From Monarcha castaneiventris obscurior (Eukaryota; Chordata; Aves; Passeriformes; Monarchidae), in contig JAMPIT010000174.1 in NCBI GenBank assembly GCA_026261815.1, positions 13,950,001 through 14,014,000 of the forward strand: a stretch of 64,000 nucleotides of DNA, given 5' to 3'. Position numbers and translations under genes: made by a program. Each line of letters opens with the position of its first letter. Positions within the stretch are counted from its first letter, which is position 1. Positions 25,129 to 37,823 of the stretch are shown piece after piece. The notes beneath the pieces were generated by a model. The model was not told the origin of the DNA, did no database searches, and saw nothing but the letters and a program-made list of their open reading frames with translations.

Positions 25129-25146
25129 ACTTCAAGTACTTGAAGT
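25129..25146. repeat. 18-bp perfect palindrome
   Basis: The sequence ACTTCAAGTACTTGAAGT is its own reverse complement with no spacer. The half-site TCAAGT resembles NKX2-type homeodomain sites, which prefer TCAAGTG, but the sequence alone does not show binding. Confidence 0.85.
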
Positions 25147-28100
25147 TTACTACTTTTCTTCAAGGTTAAAGCAGCTTCCTTAGCTATCCCATTTCTCTCC
25201 TTCACTGACCACTTGACTCCCCATAAGACCTGAGCTTTGCCATCAGGCACTGAGCTATGTAACCAACATCTGGCAAGTGAAGTTCAGCCTCTCTCTCCTG
25301 ACCTTCCCAGGGGAAGAACTGTCTGTCTTGTGGGTAGTATTTTCATAGCATGCTTTACATTTGAGTGTGTTAAGCAAGAAGCTTCAAAACATTGTGATAT
25401 GTTCTTAATATAGCAACTGTGCAATATACAGGGATAATTAAACTGATGAGAACACCAGGAAGACCAATGTGCTTCAGCTCCCAAGTTCTTTAGGGGAGGG
25501 AAATCTAACATTGCTGTGTGTATGGAGAATCTGTTGGTGGAGTCAGCTCTTTTGACTGCATCCCTAAGTATGACTACAGATAGAGAACATGAATGCACGA
25601 AAGCCCATGCAGCACTAGGCTTCTAGAGGCATTTACCTTCCCTAGTCTCAGCACATGAGGATGTGGCTCTTGTTAAGTTTAATTCATTTCCCTGCACTCA
25701 CAATTGGTGTGTTAAATAGAAGAGGACAATTTAATCTTATGCATCCTAGCACTATTATTTACTTTATTTACTTTTATTAACGTTAGGTTTGCTAGCAAAG
25801 GGCTTCTTTAATAAATTATTTTAATGTGTTTAGAAAATGTGCTACAAAAATAAGCATTCACTTAGCTTATTAAGTATTTTCAGCGATGAAGAAGTGACTA
25901 TGAGTGAGGATGGAAATAAACATCCTTTTTCAGGAGAGATTTTTTAAAAGCAAAGAGAACATAAGAATGCAACTAAGCTAGTATATCTTGGGAAATTATT
26001 TTTCCTTTTCCACATCAGCAATAACAGATCAAGGGCATTTCCAAGCACCAATTTCTGTAGGCTGCGTGAAGGGAGATGGACATTTCTACAGTTGATTTGA
26101 AACTGGATGAACTAGAGCGCTTCAGAGGTTTACAGTTGAAAAGATAAATGGATTGTGTGAGCTGTCCAATTTCATTATGTGCCCTAGCCAAACTCTTTCT
26201 TTAATGTTTGATAGAATTATGATCAAATATTTCAAAATAAAAATGCTGACCTCTGTAGAAATTGTTGTTGACCTTGTCAAGGTAGGTTTAATGCTTTGAA
26301 AGAAGACCAACAATCTCTCAGTGATATAAAACTTCAACAGACGCTACCAAATCGAAATATATATAGAAGGCAGCTGGTTATTCACACTGGCCAAGCGCTT
26401 ATCGAGCCCCATTGTCAGCTGAGTGTGAAATGGACTCCTGCCCAGAAAGCTGGCTCTGAAGCTCGCTTCATGTTCAAAGTTTGATTTGCCACATGTGATA
26501 CAGTCAGATGATTTAAAACACAATTGACTTTCTTGCAGCAGTTGACTACCCTGTTTCAAAATTATACACATCTCCAGAAACTGAAAGGCAAGTACACATG
26601 AAGACCCAAAATACTTTAAGCAGAGCATTTACAATACCGATTATCTGAATAAATTTGGAAGTGCTTTCTTAAAGTAGGCCACCTCACTTCCAACCCAGAG
26701 AATGCCATAGCCGTGTCTTTTTCCCTTTGCTTTAAGACAAGGGTTTGAACCAAAGCCCTGTACACAAAACCTCTTAACTCCCCAGCAGGTGCAATTCACA
26801 TCTTGAGCTGCTTCAGTTTGTATTAATTTAGCACCAATCTCCAACTGGAGAGCTCCATCTAATCTGGCCTCTGCATCCGTCACTGCTGCATGTTATGTGC
26901 AAAGGAAGGTGAAAAATCCTCTGAGACCCACAGTTCTGTGATAAAACCATGAGATTTGTCTAGTCTCAGTAATATCATTGCTTGCTTAAATTGATTATGG
27001 ATAATGGCAATGAAATCAATCTCTGTTGCAGGGGTATCTTCCACAGGTTTAACGCCGTTGTGTTGGAAAATGAGACTTTTCTGACTCTTTGGAAGGATGA
27101 GGGAAAGCAGAAAGAGTTGCCTGGTTACCCATGCTTCTTTGAGGCTGTGGGAGTGTGATACGCTGTGGCCTTCTTCAGGTTACTAGTGCTGATATAGCCA
27201 GTGCTGCTAAACCGTGGAGATCCGAGTGCCAAATACACCCAGTCCCAGTGATCTGGAGGTCAGGTGGAGTGGGAGATTCTGAAGCCATTGTGACCTTCAA
27301 AGTTGTGGTTTGCTTTAAAGCACAGATGCTTCATTCTACTGCTTATATTAAACTGATGGCCTTAAACCAGGGGAAAGTCCTCCTGTGTGTGGGCATCTTC
27401 CTTCTGCTCTGCTGATCTATCATCCATATTTTTCTCATTTATAACACACAAATCTCGTAGATGCTTTATGCATGAGGAGATGGGAAGCTACCAAATAGAT
27501 CACTAATAACTTCAAGATGTTGAGGATGATTTAAAGGTGTAGTGAATCTGATCATCATAGCTGGGAATGGGTTTTCTTCTGCTCTAAAGGAACTGAATTT
27601 GCTTGAAAGTTGCTTCTTTGGGTCCACATAAGTGAGTACCTTTATTTTGCACCAGTCCTTCTGAATTAGTGCCTCATAAGTTTGCTCTAAATTCCTTGAA
27701 AGTTAAAAAAAAAATCTCAGTCAAAATTGGGATGTATTTTCATTGAAACTGTATTAACCCACAGCATGCATTTCTTGATGATACCATAAAACTTCTCATG
27801 CAGTTCAGAGTAGCCTCCTGAAAACACAGAATTTGCTGGAGTAAGCACATAGCGAAGCGAGCAGCCAGCCAAGCTTGTCTTCAGGAGTGTCTTGCATAGG
27901 TCAAACCAGATTTGATGTTGTGTTAGGTTTTGGGAGAAGCCCAAAGACAGATAACAGAGGAAGGATCTGTTTCTTCCAATAATCCAAAAACAAATCTAGA
28001 AAGTTTAAATAAAGAATAATAAAAGTTGCATGCGCAAATGGACTTGGGGCAACTTTTTAACTTGCTTCAAAGATACAATCATGGTTGATTAGATGAGTTG

Positions 28101-31100
28101 GCAGTAACTTTGGCAGTGCTACAAAAGCCATTTTTACATCAGTCAGCATAAGGAATTCCACACTTTCCATCAAATCCCTCCAAAAAAGATGTCTGCTTTC
28201 CCTTCCAATCTGGGTTTGCTTCTGTGGTTGGCCAGATCTTTTCACTCAGTTCATGCTCCTGGCCACAGTTCAGTTGGAAAGGACTCAAGGGTGGCTTGAG
28301 TCCTCACACGAGGTTACCCTCCATGATCTTTCTTACTGCCCCGAAAGATAACCCAGGGGGATATGTGAGGATTTTGACCACATTCCTCTGGAAATCCTGT
28401 GCAGCAAGGACTGCTTGTGCATGCACAGACCCGCACTCCAGCACATGGGAGGTGGGGACCTGGCACAGATGCTCCATAAAGGGGATGTGCACCAAGCCTG
28501 CACTTCCAGACTGCACAGCTCAGAGATGCAGACTCTTGGGGGATCCCAGGAAGGAATACTTTACAGTGTGCTCCTCCTGCTGGCACCCCACGTGGTCAGG
28601 GCAGACCAGGACATCAGTTTGAATGCCAGACACGGCATCCTTTCCCTCTCCTCAGCCCTGCAGGAGACAGAGAGGGAGATTCTCATTTGGGATGTAGTGC
28701 TCTAAGCCACCAAACCTCCTTATACTTCAGGTCTATGGACAAAAAATATGTGATCAGAGCCAGGGCCGCCCTAAACCTGGGCTTTTCCTTCGGCCATCCT
28801 CAGCTCATCAGCCAGGCTCTTCCAGCTGTATTTAGGGACATTAGCTGTTCCCAGTGGAGACAGAGAAGGGATGGAGCGGGCAGAGGGCTAAGGGAGGGAA
28901 GAGGGAAGTGCTGAGGCTTTTGTTGTGGATGAGAGAGAGATCTGAGCATGGAGCAGATTTCCTGTCCCAGCACCAGTTGCAGCTGGCTGGTCTCTTTGGG
29001 TGCAGTCACCTGAAAACTCTGTTGGAGTTGTGGGACGATACAGATGGCAACAGAGAGGAATGGGGTCACTGGGCATCGACACAGAGCCCTTCTGAATGGG
29101 GGAAGAGTGCAGCTGCCTCTGTGTCAGGCAAGAAGGGGAGGAGGGATGCTAGAGACCCAAAAGTGCCTTTTTCATCCCACCAACTGCTTCTTTTTGCTTT
29201 TGACATGAATTTGCCATGCAGACTTGGCCAGCTCATGCTCTTTGCTTTCTGTGACTGCAAAATTATTTAAGCAGATTCCCATTTGCTAATATGTAGGGGA
29301 ATTAGAGAGTATCAGCAATGCCTTCTGACTTAAGATATGGAGTGTCAGGTATCAGCGGAACCCAGAAATGCAGCTATCTGTGAATATTTCTCAGTCAACT
29401 TGTCAGTAGAGTGTTTCTAATCCTTTTACCAAACAGATTTTTTTTTAGAAAACTTGGGAATTTTTTTGTCTATTTCTCTCTGACTCTAATAAATCTTAAT
29501 TCCCACAACTCGCGAGTGTTGACTTTCCAAGAAAAAACGTCAGTGGCACTCTGTCACCACCCTCCACATTCCTGAGGCAGCTGCTGGAGGCAAGTTCTCT
29601 CATTTGCTTATGTAAATGAAGAAAAGAGGTTTTTAGAGCCAACCACTGACTCTGGGAAGGAGATGGTGCTTGTGCCAGCAGGAGCAGTGCTCCCGCTGCC
29701 GGTCCCCAACACTGATGGAGTTCAGCTGCTCCATGATAAAAAATAAGGCGCTCCCTCTCCAGGCATTTTGCATTTCAATGAATAATTTTTCACCCAACTA
29801 CATCCCAGCCTGCTTTGATTATGTGCACTCCATAATTCCATAATAACATGGAGTTGAGGAATAGAGGATCTATCCCATAAGGGGAATTGCAGCCCCTTAA
29901 GCCCCACGCCTTCAGCCTGAGCAGTTTTGCACAATATTCTTACCCTGTATTCGGATGACACAATGGCCAAAAGGGCCATCATTGGGTACTTACACAACAT
30001 TACACAGAGTGACTTCAGATTTTTCTTTCTTGGAAATGCATTAAATGGGTTAAACAAGAGGATGACAGAGCTGTTGGCAGACCGAGTTTGACAAAAACTG
30101 CAAGTGAGGGACAGTTCAGTGGCCCCTGGATGAAAGAATTCCATGTTCCATGCACAAGTAAGCAGGGGAAGGAGTTACAGTCCATAGCTATCATGGGGCA
30201 ATGGACTGCCTAATGCACACAGGTGACCATGGAGCATTTCCTGGCTTTCAGCAGTTAAGGCTGCTGGCCACTGAGTATCGATGCCCTGAGGAAAAGAATC
30301 GTAACACACAGGGCCTATATGGGCTTCTTTACTGCCCTTACCTCCCTGGTGTTGGAGGATAGGGTTGTGGCTGGTTTTAGCAGATGATCTAATCCATGGG
30401 GAGGACCCGGAGTTTGCTTCATTAGCAAATGCTCTCCTCGGTGGAGGGGAAGAATTGTGCGTGAAGCACCGTTTGGCACTTTCATTTCCTCCTGATTACA
30501 CCGCCCAAGGCTCGAGCAGACCAAGCAGACCGAAGAAGAAGCACTGTTCCCTGCCTTGTAGGACTGTGCCGGGCACAGCCACGGGAAGAATTGCTCTGCA
30601 TTCATGCAAACCGTTCCTTTTCCACCTCACCTCTCCTGCTGATGGACTGGCCACACTGCACGCATTCCCCAGCCTACACTGCAACTCAAGCCACCAAAAA
30701 TATGTTTTCCAAACATTCACCCTTTGACTGTTGAGCAAAATTTGACCAAATCAACAGGACTTGAGAGGCTGGTTTGAACAAGACACAGTTCACAGTCCAT
30801 CCTGCAGAAACCAAACCTGTTCACAGCCAAATGCCAGTGGTTTGAGTCCTGGAGTCTGGGCCTGGCCACAGCTGGGTTAGAGCTCAAAATCAGTGCTGAG
30901 CACCAGTCCTGCAGACAGTCTTTATCATTGGCTGTATCAATCTTTAGGCTTGGCTTAGCAGTGTCCCATTTCTTGTGCTATATCGCACTGTAAGTCCCCC
31001 AGCAAGAAGACAGTGGATGGTAGCAGTGTTTTTAGCATAATGAGGTGAGGCATTGCTGGGGTGTGAGTTAGGTACCTGGTTCCCACAGCTCAACATGTGT

Positions 31101-31601
31101 CTGTGCTGGATGGATTTGGGCAGCACGCGTCTGTCCATATGTTGAAACTATACATTACCCAGAAACCTCCTGCCACGGAGAATTAGGGAAAAGCTATGAT
31201 ATGGGGGAGGGAGAATAGATGGGCTTGTTTGACAGTTAATAAAACAATGAAATATACTTTGTGTGTGCCTGAGTTTCTAGGGACCTACCAGCAGCTGCTA
31301 ATACCATGTCATCTGTTTTTTATTCATGGCACTGCTGGACTGTGGATAGATAATCTCTTTCTATAATTCACTCATTTCTAAGCTTAATGGGAAGCTGTCA
31401 TAGAGAAACATGCTTCTCTGCCAAAAGTGGGCAGTCCGTCTTTCCACTGGGGAAATACATGATTCCAGAGTTCCTCGCTCTGCTCAAATCCCAGTAACAT
31501 TGTCTTTTAATTATATTGAATATTTAATACTGGAATGCTTGTGTTTCTGCTGTATTTTCCACAATGACTGACAGAAACAGTCCATTCTGTCTCTGTCAGA
31601 C

Positions 31602-32036
31602 AGAGAGGTGTTCCATCCCTCTGGTCATCTTTGTGACCCTCCTCTGGACCTGCTCCAACAGGTCAATGTCTTTCCTGTACTAAGGACTTCAAAGCTGGAT
31701 GCAAAACTCCAGGTGGGATCTCACCAGAGCAGAATAGAGGGGCAGAATCACCTCCCTAGACCTGCTGGCCACACTTCTTATGATGCTGCACAGGACACAT
31801 TCGGCTTTCTAAGCTGCGAGTGCCCAGCTTTTCATCCACCAGTATCCCCAAGTCGTTCTCCACAGAGCTGCTTTCAATCTCTTCATTCCCGAGCCTGTAT
31901 TGATACCAGGGGTTTCCCTGACCTGAGTATAGGTCCTTGCACTTTACTATGTTGAACCTCATGATGTTCCCATGGACCCACTTCTCGAGCTTTGGTCCCT
32001 TTGGATGGCATCCCTTTCCTACAGCTTGGTGCCAAG
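31602..32036 (-). mobile_element. CR1 LINE fragment with decayed reading-frame end, antisense
   Basis: On the + strand the order agagaggtgttcca, ctcctctggacctgctccaa, ccaggtgggatctcaccaga, gaatcacctccctagacctg, cttgcactttactatgttga is that of the inverted CR1 3' coding region. On the - strand the corresponding frame still reads as the C-terminal part of the CR1 second protein, with the [11 protein letters not shown] block recognisable. It is broken and lacks both ends. At about 435 bp it is the longest CR1 copy in the window. Confidence 0.94.
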
Positions 32037-32319
32037 CTTCTCCCAGGCTATGAACTCCTTCTGCCCAGAAGCCCTCTTCCTCCTCCTCCCATCCTGTGGC
32101 CAACACATGCCCATAACATGTCAGTATTATCACTAAACCTGTGTGACAGTGACTGTGGCTGGTGTTAGGAGGCACCAAAATGGGGTCCGCATGTTACCTT
32201 GTGCTGCAAAGTCTTGCTCTCCATCACCTGTATCTCACCTCCTCCTTTTCCTCTTTTCAGCACTGGGGAGGTCTCCCATGAGCAGAGCCCAGCCTGCTCC
32301 CCCAGTGGGTACAGCAGCC

Positions 32320-32345
32320 CATATTAGTTCATGCTAATATGAACT
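32320..32345. repeat. Two overlapping short inverted repeats
   Basis: CATATTAG and CTAATATG pair around a 6-nt loop (32,320-32,341), and AGTTCAT pairs with ATGAACT (32,326-32,345) using partly the same bases. The two hairpins are mutually exclusive. Probably chance or the remnant of an element; function unknown. Confidence 0.7.
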
Positions 32346-33129
32346 CAACCAATAAATACATCAAGGAGCATTGAAACTCTGGGATTTTGACACTGAATCA
32401 GCATGAATCATCATTCCTCATGCAGCCTCCCTTTTCCAAGGAGCTCTGAGGCTTGTCCTACCCCTCCCTACTTGCCTTCAGTGTTCTCTGTGCTCTGTTG
32501 CTGTTCAGGGAAGTTGCCATCGTGTCTAATTGGGAAGAGACACCTGTAGAGCGCCTCTGTGCAGAGATAAATGGAGTGCATGGACGAGAGACTCATCCCC
32601 TGTGGTTAATTTGCCAGTGCTGAGTGCTCCTTTAAATAGAGCCAAGGAGATAGAGACAGAGCTTGGGCGTTGCATGCATTGAAGTTTTCTTGCTGAGGGT
32701 TTCACTAGCACAGGCCGTGCCTGTAGTTTGGGCGTGGTGTGGAGTGGGCTCTTTAAGCAATGGGGAAAGGCAGGGAGGCATCCCTGAGAGTGTCAGCCAA
32801 GTGTGATCCCATATGGGCCTTCTTGTATTGCCTTTGGTGCCTTTCCATAATCTTTCTTCATGGCAAGTTCAAGTCACAGAGCTGCTACTGAGGCTCAGCT
32901 CTTTCCCTGCCACCTCCTGACACTACTAATAAAGATCTCCCTTTCCTCTAAGTCATTATTTGAACAAACTTCAGCTATTTTGGAGGGCAAGGAGGGAATG
33001 AGTTCACTGCTTCAAGCCTGCAGGGTTGCAGAGAGCCCCAGCCATGTGCTCACTGTGCTCCTCACTTTGTGGATGCACAGCATTATCATTTCAGACAAAC
33101 CTCTCCGGCATGGCCCAGGGAGCAGGGAA

Positions 33130-33179
33130 GGATGTCTGGGTCATTTTACTAATAGGATGTCTGGGTCATTTTACTAATA
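33130..33179. repeat. 25-bp perfect tandem duplication
   Basis: The unit starting ggatgtctgggtcattttac and ending taata is present twice in direct succession with no mismatch, which suggests a recent slippage event. Confidence 0.95.
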
Positions 33180-34383
33180 AGGAGGCAGCCCCTAATGAGT
33201 CCATCTCTGCTCCCCTGCCTCTCCAAGAAGGAAGGCAGAAACCTCAGAGTGCTCTGAAGTCAGACTTGACTTCTCAGCAAAGTTGCCTGCTCTGCAGAAT
33301 ATCAGGAATCCCCTGGACAATGTTTTGTGCCATCATACCTGGCAGGTGAATCCTGAGGTATTAAGTTTTGTGGGAAATGTCACATTTGCATGTCCAGGAA
33401 GTCCAGGCTGCAAAATGTAGCTTGTTCCAGTCTGAAATAGGAACTAGGGAATACAGGTAGGGGTCCAGAGACAGGAAAGCACTCAGGTTACTGCCATGCA
33501 GAGAAGCCTCAGAGACAGGATTTGGCTAATAAATGGCCAATTTCTGCGCCGGACACTTGGATACACAGGAGTGTGGGTCCCTCAGCCTTTCATCCTGATA
33601 GGGGTAAGCACTTAGCAGGAGCAGACTCTTCTTCCCCAGGGCCACAGCTCCAGTGTGCTGGGACCACAACCAGGTCCCTGCTGATTTCTCTAGTCACAAT
33701 AGCAATTGATTTACAGAGCACTGTTCTTTACATGCCTTTCTGCAAAGAGGGTCCTGTAGCAGGAGGGAGCAGCAGGGGATTCCCTGGCTGAATAATGCTG
33801 CTCTGACAACCTATGTCACCAGCAAAGCATGTTCAGCCCTCACTGGTCCAAAGGATTTCTTCTGGTGTTCCCCATCCCAGGTTCAGGCCAGCCAGCTGCA
33901 GCTATGACATGCCCCACAGGCTGCCTTTTGTGATACAGGTTACATGACGGATGCCAGGGAGGTGTGGATAGGAAGGGGATGAAGAGCAGCTGATGCAGAG
34001 GGGTCTCCACACCTGCCTGGACAGTTTGCAGGGCACCACAGTCCAGCTCTGTAGCTCTGCATCATTGAGGACGTGGTTCAGTTTCTATTCTGAATGCCAC
34101 CTGTTACCTGATTTATTCCTGTGGGATGCACAAGGTGCATCTTGCTGACCATCCAATTGTATTGAATTGAGAAGGTCCCAGGCCCACTTTCTATTGATTT
34201 TCCTGCTCTCAGAGACCAGTCCCCATCTCCTTCAATGTGTCTGTGATGGAAGTTTTATTAATGCAAAATTTTCCCTCTGGAAAATGAAGTCCAGAAATTA
34301 ATAATGAATTAAAACAACTTGCCACAGGCATTGCTAATGAGCTCTTTGTCTGCGCAGCTCGCATGAAAGGAGGTCATTGCTCA

Positions 34384-34404
34384 GCCGTTCCCATCGCGAA
34401 CGGC
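34384..34404. repeat. CpG-containing inverted repeat (7-bp arms, 7-nt loop)
   Basis: GCCGTTC and GAACGGC form a perfect stem around ccatcgc. It lies inside an AT-rich stretch with many TAAT cores (about 34.24-34.44 kb) that is a candidate conserved non-coding element. Confidence 0.75.
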
Positions 34405-37400
34405 AAGAAGATTAACTGCTAACATCGAGAGTATGGGTGTCTCCTGAGACAGCAGGACAGGCTGCAGCTCAGCTTCTGCCTGCCTGGCTTTTCCTGCCTT
34501 ATCCCTGTGTGCAGGTTTGTCTCAAGGAGTCTTTACTACCTGGAGAAGACACCTTCCTCCCCTCCCCTCCAAACACTCGGGTTGCCCGGCTGTGTTGGGA
34601 GGATACCTGAGTCATCCCACTGGAAAGGACAATAACCTTCCAGAGCTTAAGGAGAGAGAGGAAAGTAATCTTGGAGAGGACTAGCAGGGCTTAACTTCAC
34701 TGCCATAAGCCTCTTCAGGGACTCTGGCCCAGTAACTAACCTGGCACTGCTCCAATGCTGGGTCTGCATCTATTGTTCTTTTCCCTTATCTTGCAAGGCA
34801 AAGGGTTATCCTGCCTTATCTGCTGCCACAGGCTTTGGAGGAGGCCCCACGGCAAGGGCGCTGGAAATCGTGCCCCTGCTGAGCCTCGGGGAGCTGTGCT
34901 GGGAGAGGAGCATCTGCTTCTGGGCAGTAGAGATGGGAAAGCTGTCACACCATGCTGACCACTTCTCCATGGCTTTTTCAGCCTGGTCTCACTCAGCAGA
35001 AATAAGGAAGCAGCATGTTGCATTTACCCATCCTGGGAAGGGTGGCTGAAGGCAGCTGGGTTCAGGTGCTGCTCCTCACTTGTTAGCTGGGGCTGGATGC
35101 AGCAGTGACTGGGGCAAGAGAAGTTGAGCATCACTTCTTCATGATGTGACTGAACAGCAGAAGGGACTTTCTCCCTTGTCCAGTGTTCCTTGTGAGAGTG
35201 TTGTCTGACTGCAGCAGAGGGACCCATACCTTCCCCATGTCCACGGGCAGCCTGTTACACATCAACTGTTTATTGCTCTGTTCTGCTTTCTTGCAAAAGC
35301 TCAACCTGTACCTTCCATGTGCTTAACCCAGGCTTGGGAAAACTCTGCAGCGTTTGAGGCATAAAGTTTCACCACTCTTTCCCACCCCTGCCCTCTCAGG
35401 TGGGACACCCAGCCAGGCTGAATGATGGCTCATTCCCTTGCTTGGCAGCACAATTGCTCGTTTATCAAGTAACTGAGTCACACAGAGCACTGGGTGCCAG
35501 GCAGTGACAGCCACGTGGCTCCCAGCCTGCAATACTCTCCAGCATGAGGATGCCTGGTTTCACCTCCACCAACTGCCCCCACCATGGCCTTGGCCATGGA
35601 GGAGTCAGTCCTGCCATGCATTCCCATCCCTCCTCTAGTGGTAGCCCTGGGCTGGGAAGAAGTCCCTTTCTGGTGCAGAGAGAATTTGGCCCTGCAAGGA
35701 GAGAAAGGAGCAGGGACCCTTAGGCAAGGGTGGGGAAAAGCAAGGCTTCAAACTGCACATTTATGGGAGGAAACAAACCCCTCTTCCTCTCTCTCCTTTA
35801 AAAGTTTGTGCTTGTCAGTTGCTAAGCTGAAAACTCATCCAAAGCCCCCAGTAAGTACCTGCACTGAGCCTGCGTATCTCTGAATTCACCTGGCAGTCTT
35901 GCCATCCTCTTCATCACAATATTTGTGTATATCATAAGTCAAACTGTAGCTTGCCCTTAAAATGCTCTGACAAAGAGAGGTTCATCTTACAGGAGACAGG
36001 GATGATGCAAATGTGCCTCCCAGCACAATACCAGGAAAGGAGTATCCGAGGAGTCTCCAAAGGGACTGGTGTAGCTGGTGTGCTCTTTTTTTGGGTCTTT
36101 GATGGGACTCAGGGAGACAGGGGACCTGACCATGATCCCATGCCTGGTCCACTCATCTCTGAGCACCATTTGGGAGCTTGCTCAGGAGTGAAAGTCAATG
36201 CAGTCACCAGTGCCATCATAGCAGAGCCTCCAATAGTTGTGCCTGAGAAGTCTGACTTGGGAATTAAAATGAAGCTGTTTGCATCCCACCTATTTGTTAT
36301 CAGCCAGGCTGTTCCTCCTACACAGCAACTTCTCTCATATTCAGGGGCCGCTTCAAGCCAGGGCTGCATTTAGGCACAGCTCTTGCTTCTTTCTTTCATG
36401 GCAAGACCTAGAAACCCCCTGTGCATTGGATGTCCCCATAGGGTGGGTAGAAGATGCTGTAATGCTCATATGAATGCCAGGGAAATATACAGAGAAGTAA
36501 GTTTGTCCCAGCTATGTCAGATATAGTGATAGTACTGGGCTTAGGGATATTTTCAGAGAGTCTGAGAGTCTTACGAATCTGTTCAGGAGTTAGGTACAAA
36601 TCAGGGTTTTTTTCTACTATAGCTATGTTTGTGTTTATAGGGCAGAGCAGTTGATTAGGGCAGCAGGGTTCTCACATCCCTGCCACCCACTTTCCACACA
36701 GCATCATCATTTCACCTCCATTTAACAACAGGTTCACGTCTGGGGTAACTGACTCAGCTGCTTGGCAGACAGTTTTATTTTCACAGAGGTTTGCAGCACA
36801 GAGATTTGTAGACCAAATTCTTATATGCAGTCTCCAGGGAATATTGTTGGGATCTCTGACCCCAGCTGTGCCAGTGCTGCTGTAACAATTGCAGCTCTAG
36901 GGCTATTACAGGCTGCAGTTACCTGGATCCTTTGTACCCCTGTTTCCTGCAAGTGACAAGCAGGACAAGAGCTGTGCTATTGCCAAGTCCTCAGAAATGT
37001 GGTTGGAAAAACTAGAGCACAGCAGAGCAGATGAAAATTCATACAGGCAAGAGAACGTATTAGAGTTAAAAGACAAATAAGGTTTTGCAGAAAAGGTAGT
37101 AATGAACCATGCTCCATTTCTCTGAGCTTGGCTTTTATTGTCTTACAAAGAGTATTCTGAAAGTGTGTGCTGCTTTCCTTTCTTTCCTTCCAAGTGCCTA
37201 AATTTGAGGATACATCCTTATCTCTCTATAACTGACAAGCAATACTGAATGGGAAACTATTTTGTTCTGTCATTTACTTCTCATTTGGTCCTGTCATATC
37301 CTATCTTTTGGCACTATGTATTTTCTTAGTATTATGAGCATATATCTATGCTGTGAGTGAGAGAGTGGGTGTCTGAATTGTGTTTGCAAAGGTCCTTGAT

Positions 37401-37728
37401 AAAAAGCTTTAACATCTAAAATTATCTGAGAGGTGGGAGTGAGCTGGTCTTGGTAGATCCGAATGCTGGCAGGCAGCAGATCATCTGTCTGCAGAGACAT
37501 TAACTGCTGAATAGGTTAGAATTGCCAGGTTTTTAGTATTTACCTAGGAGGGAATCTACTGCTCATTTTAAGGAGCTAATGTTCCTTGCAGATTTAGCTT
37601 GAACACCAGAGGGAACATAAAAGCAACAGCTGTGGAGTAGTTTCAAGGATAGTGTTTTCCTCCTCAAGCACAGTGCAGTTCTATCCAATTCTCCTCATTA
37701 ATCACTTTCTTTCATTTTTGTTTTTCAG

Positions 37729-37823
37729 CCAAAGCTTTTGGCCAAGGAGTTGCTTGACTTGGTGGCATCTCATTTCAACCTGAAGGAGAAGGAATACTTT
37801 GGAATTGCATTCACAGATGAAAC
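37729..37823 (+). CDS. FRMD4A: FRMD4A coding exon B (residues 23-54)
   Basis: This 95-nt exon encodes PKLLAKELLDLVASHF through to FGIAFTDE, followed by the first two bases of a Thr codon. It is preceded by a long pyrimidine tract and cag, and followed by a consensus gtaagt donor. It enters in phase 0 and leaves with two bases of a codon (AC), completed by the G that opens the next exon. The stretch is the central helix and following strand of the ubiquitin-like F1 lobe: the LLDLVASHFNLKEKEYFG pattern is typical of FERM_N domains, where hydrophobic residues pack the helix against the sheet. The ending FGIAFTDE matches what I recall of FRMD4A; the paralogue FRMD4B differs here. Confidence 0.97.

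Larger units (their letters stand above)
7770..37728 (+). other. FRMD4A: FRMD4A intron between exons A and B (about 30 kb)
   Basis: This phase-0 intron is bounded by gtagga at the 5' end and a tttttgtttttcag acceptor at the 3' end. It is 29,959 bp, nearly half of the window. I see no further exon in it on either strand. It contains two antisense CR1 fragments (10.4-10.8 and 31.6-32.0 kb), tandem duplications at 13.67 and 33.13 kb, a poly-A/TA microsatellite at 14.7 kb, a TTTTA repeat at 21.6 kb, a G-quadruplex motif at 21.47 kb, an 18-bp palindrome at 25.13 kb and a CpG-containing inverted repeat at 34.39 kb. Several AT-rich, homeobox-motif-rich stretches could be enhancers. The rest is unremarkable non-coding sequence in which I can support nothing specific. 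Confidence 0.9.
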
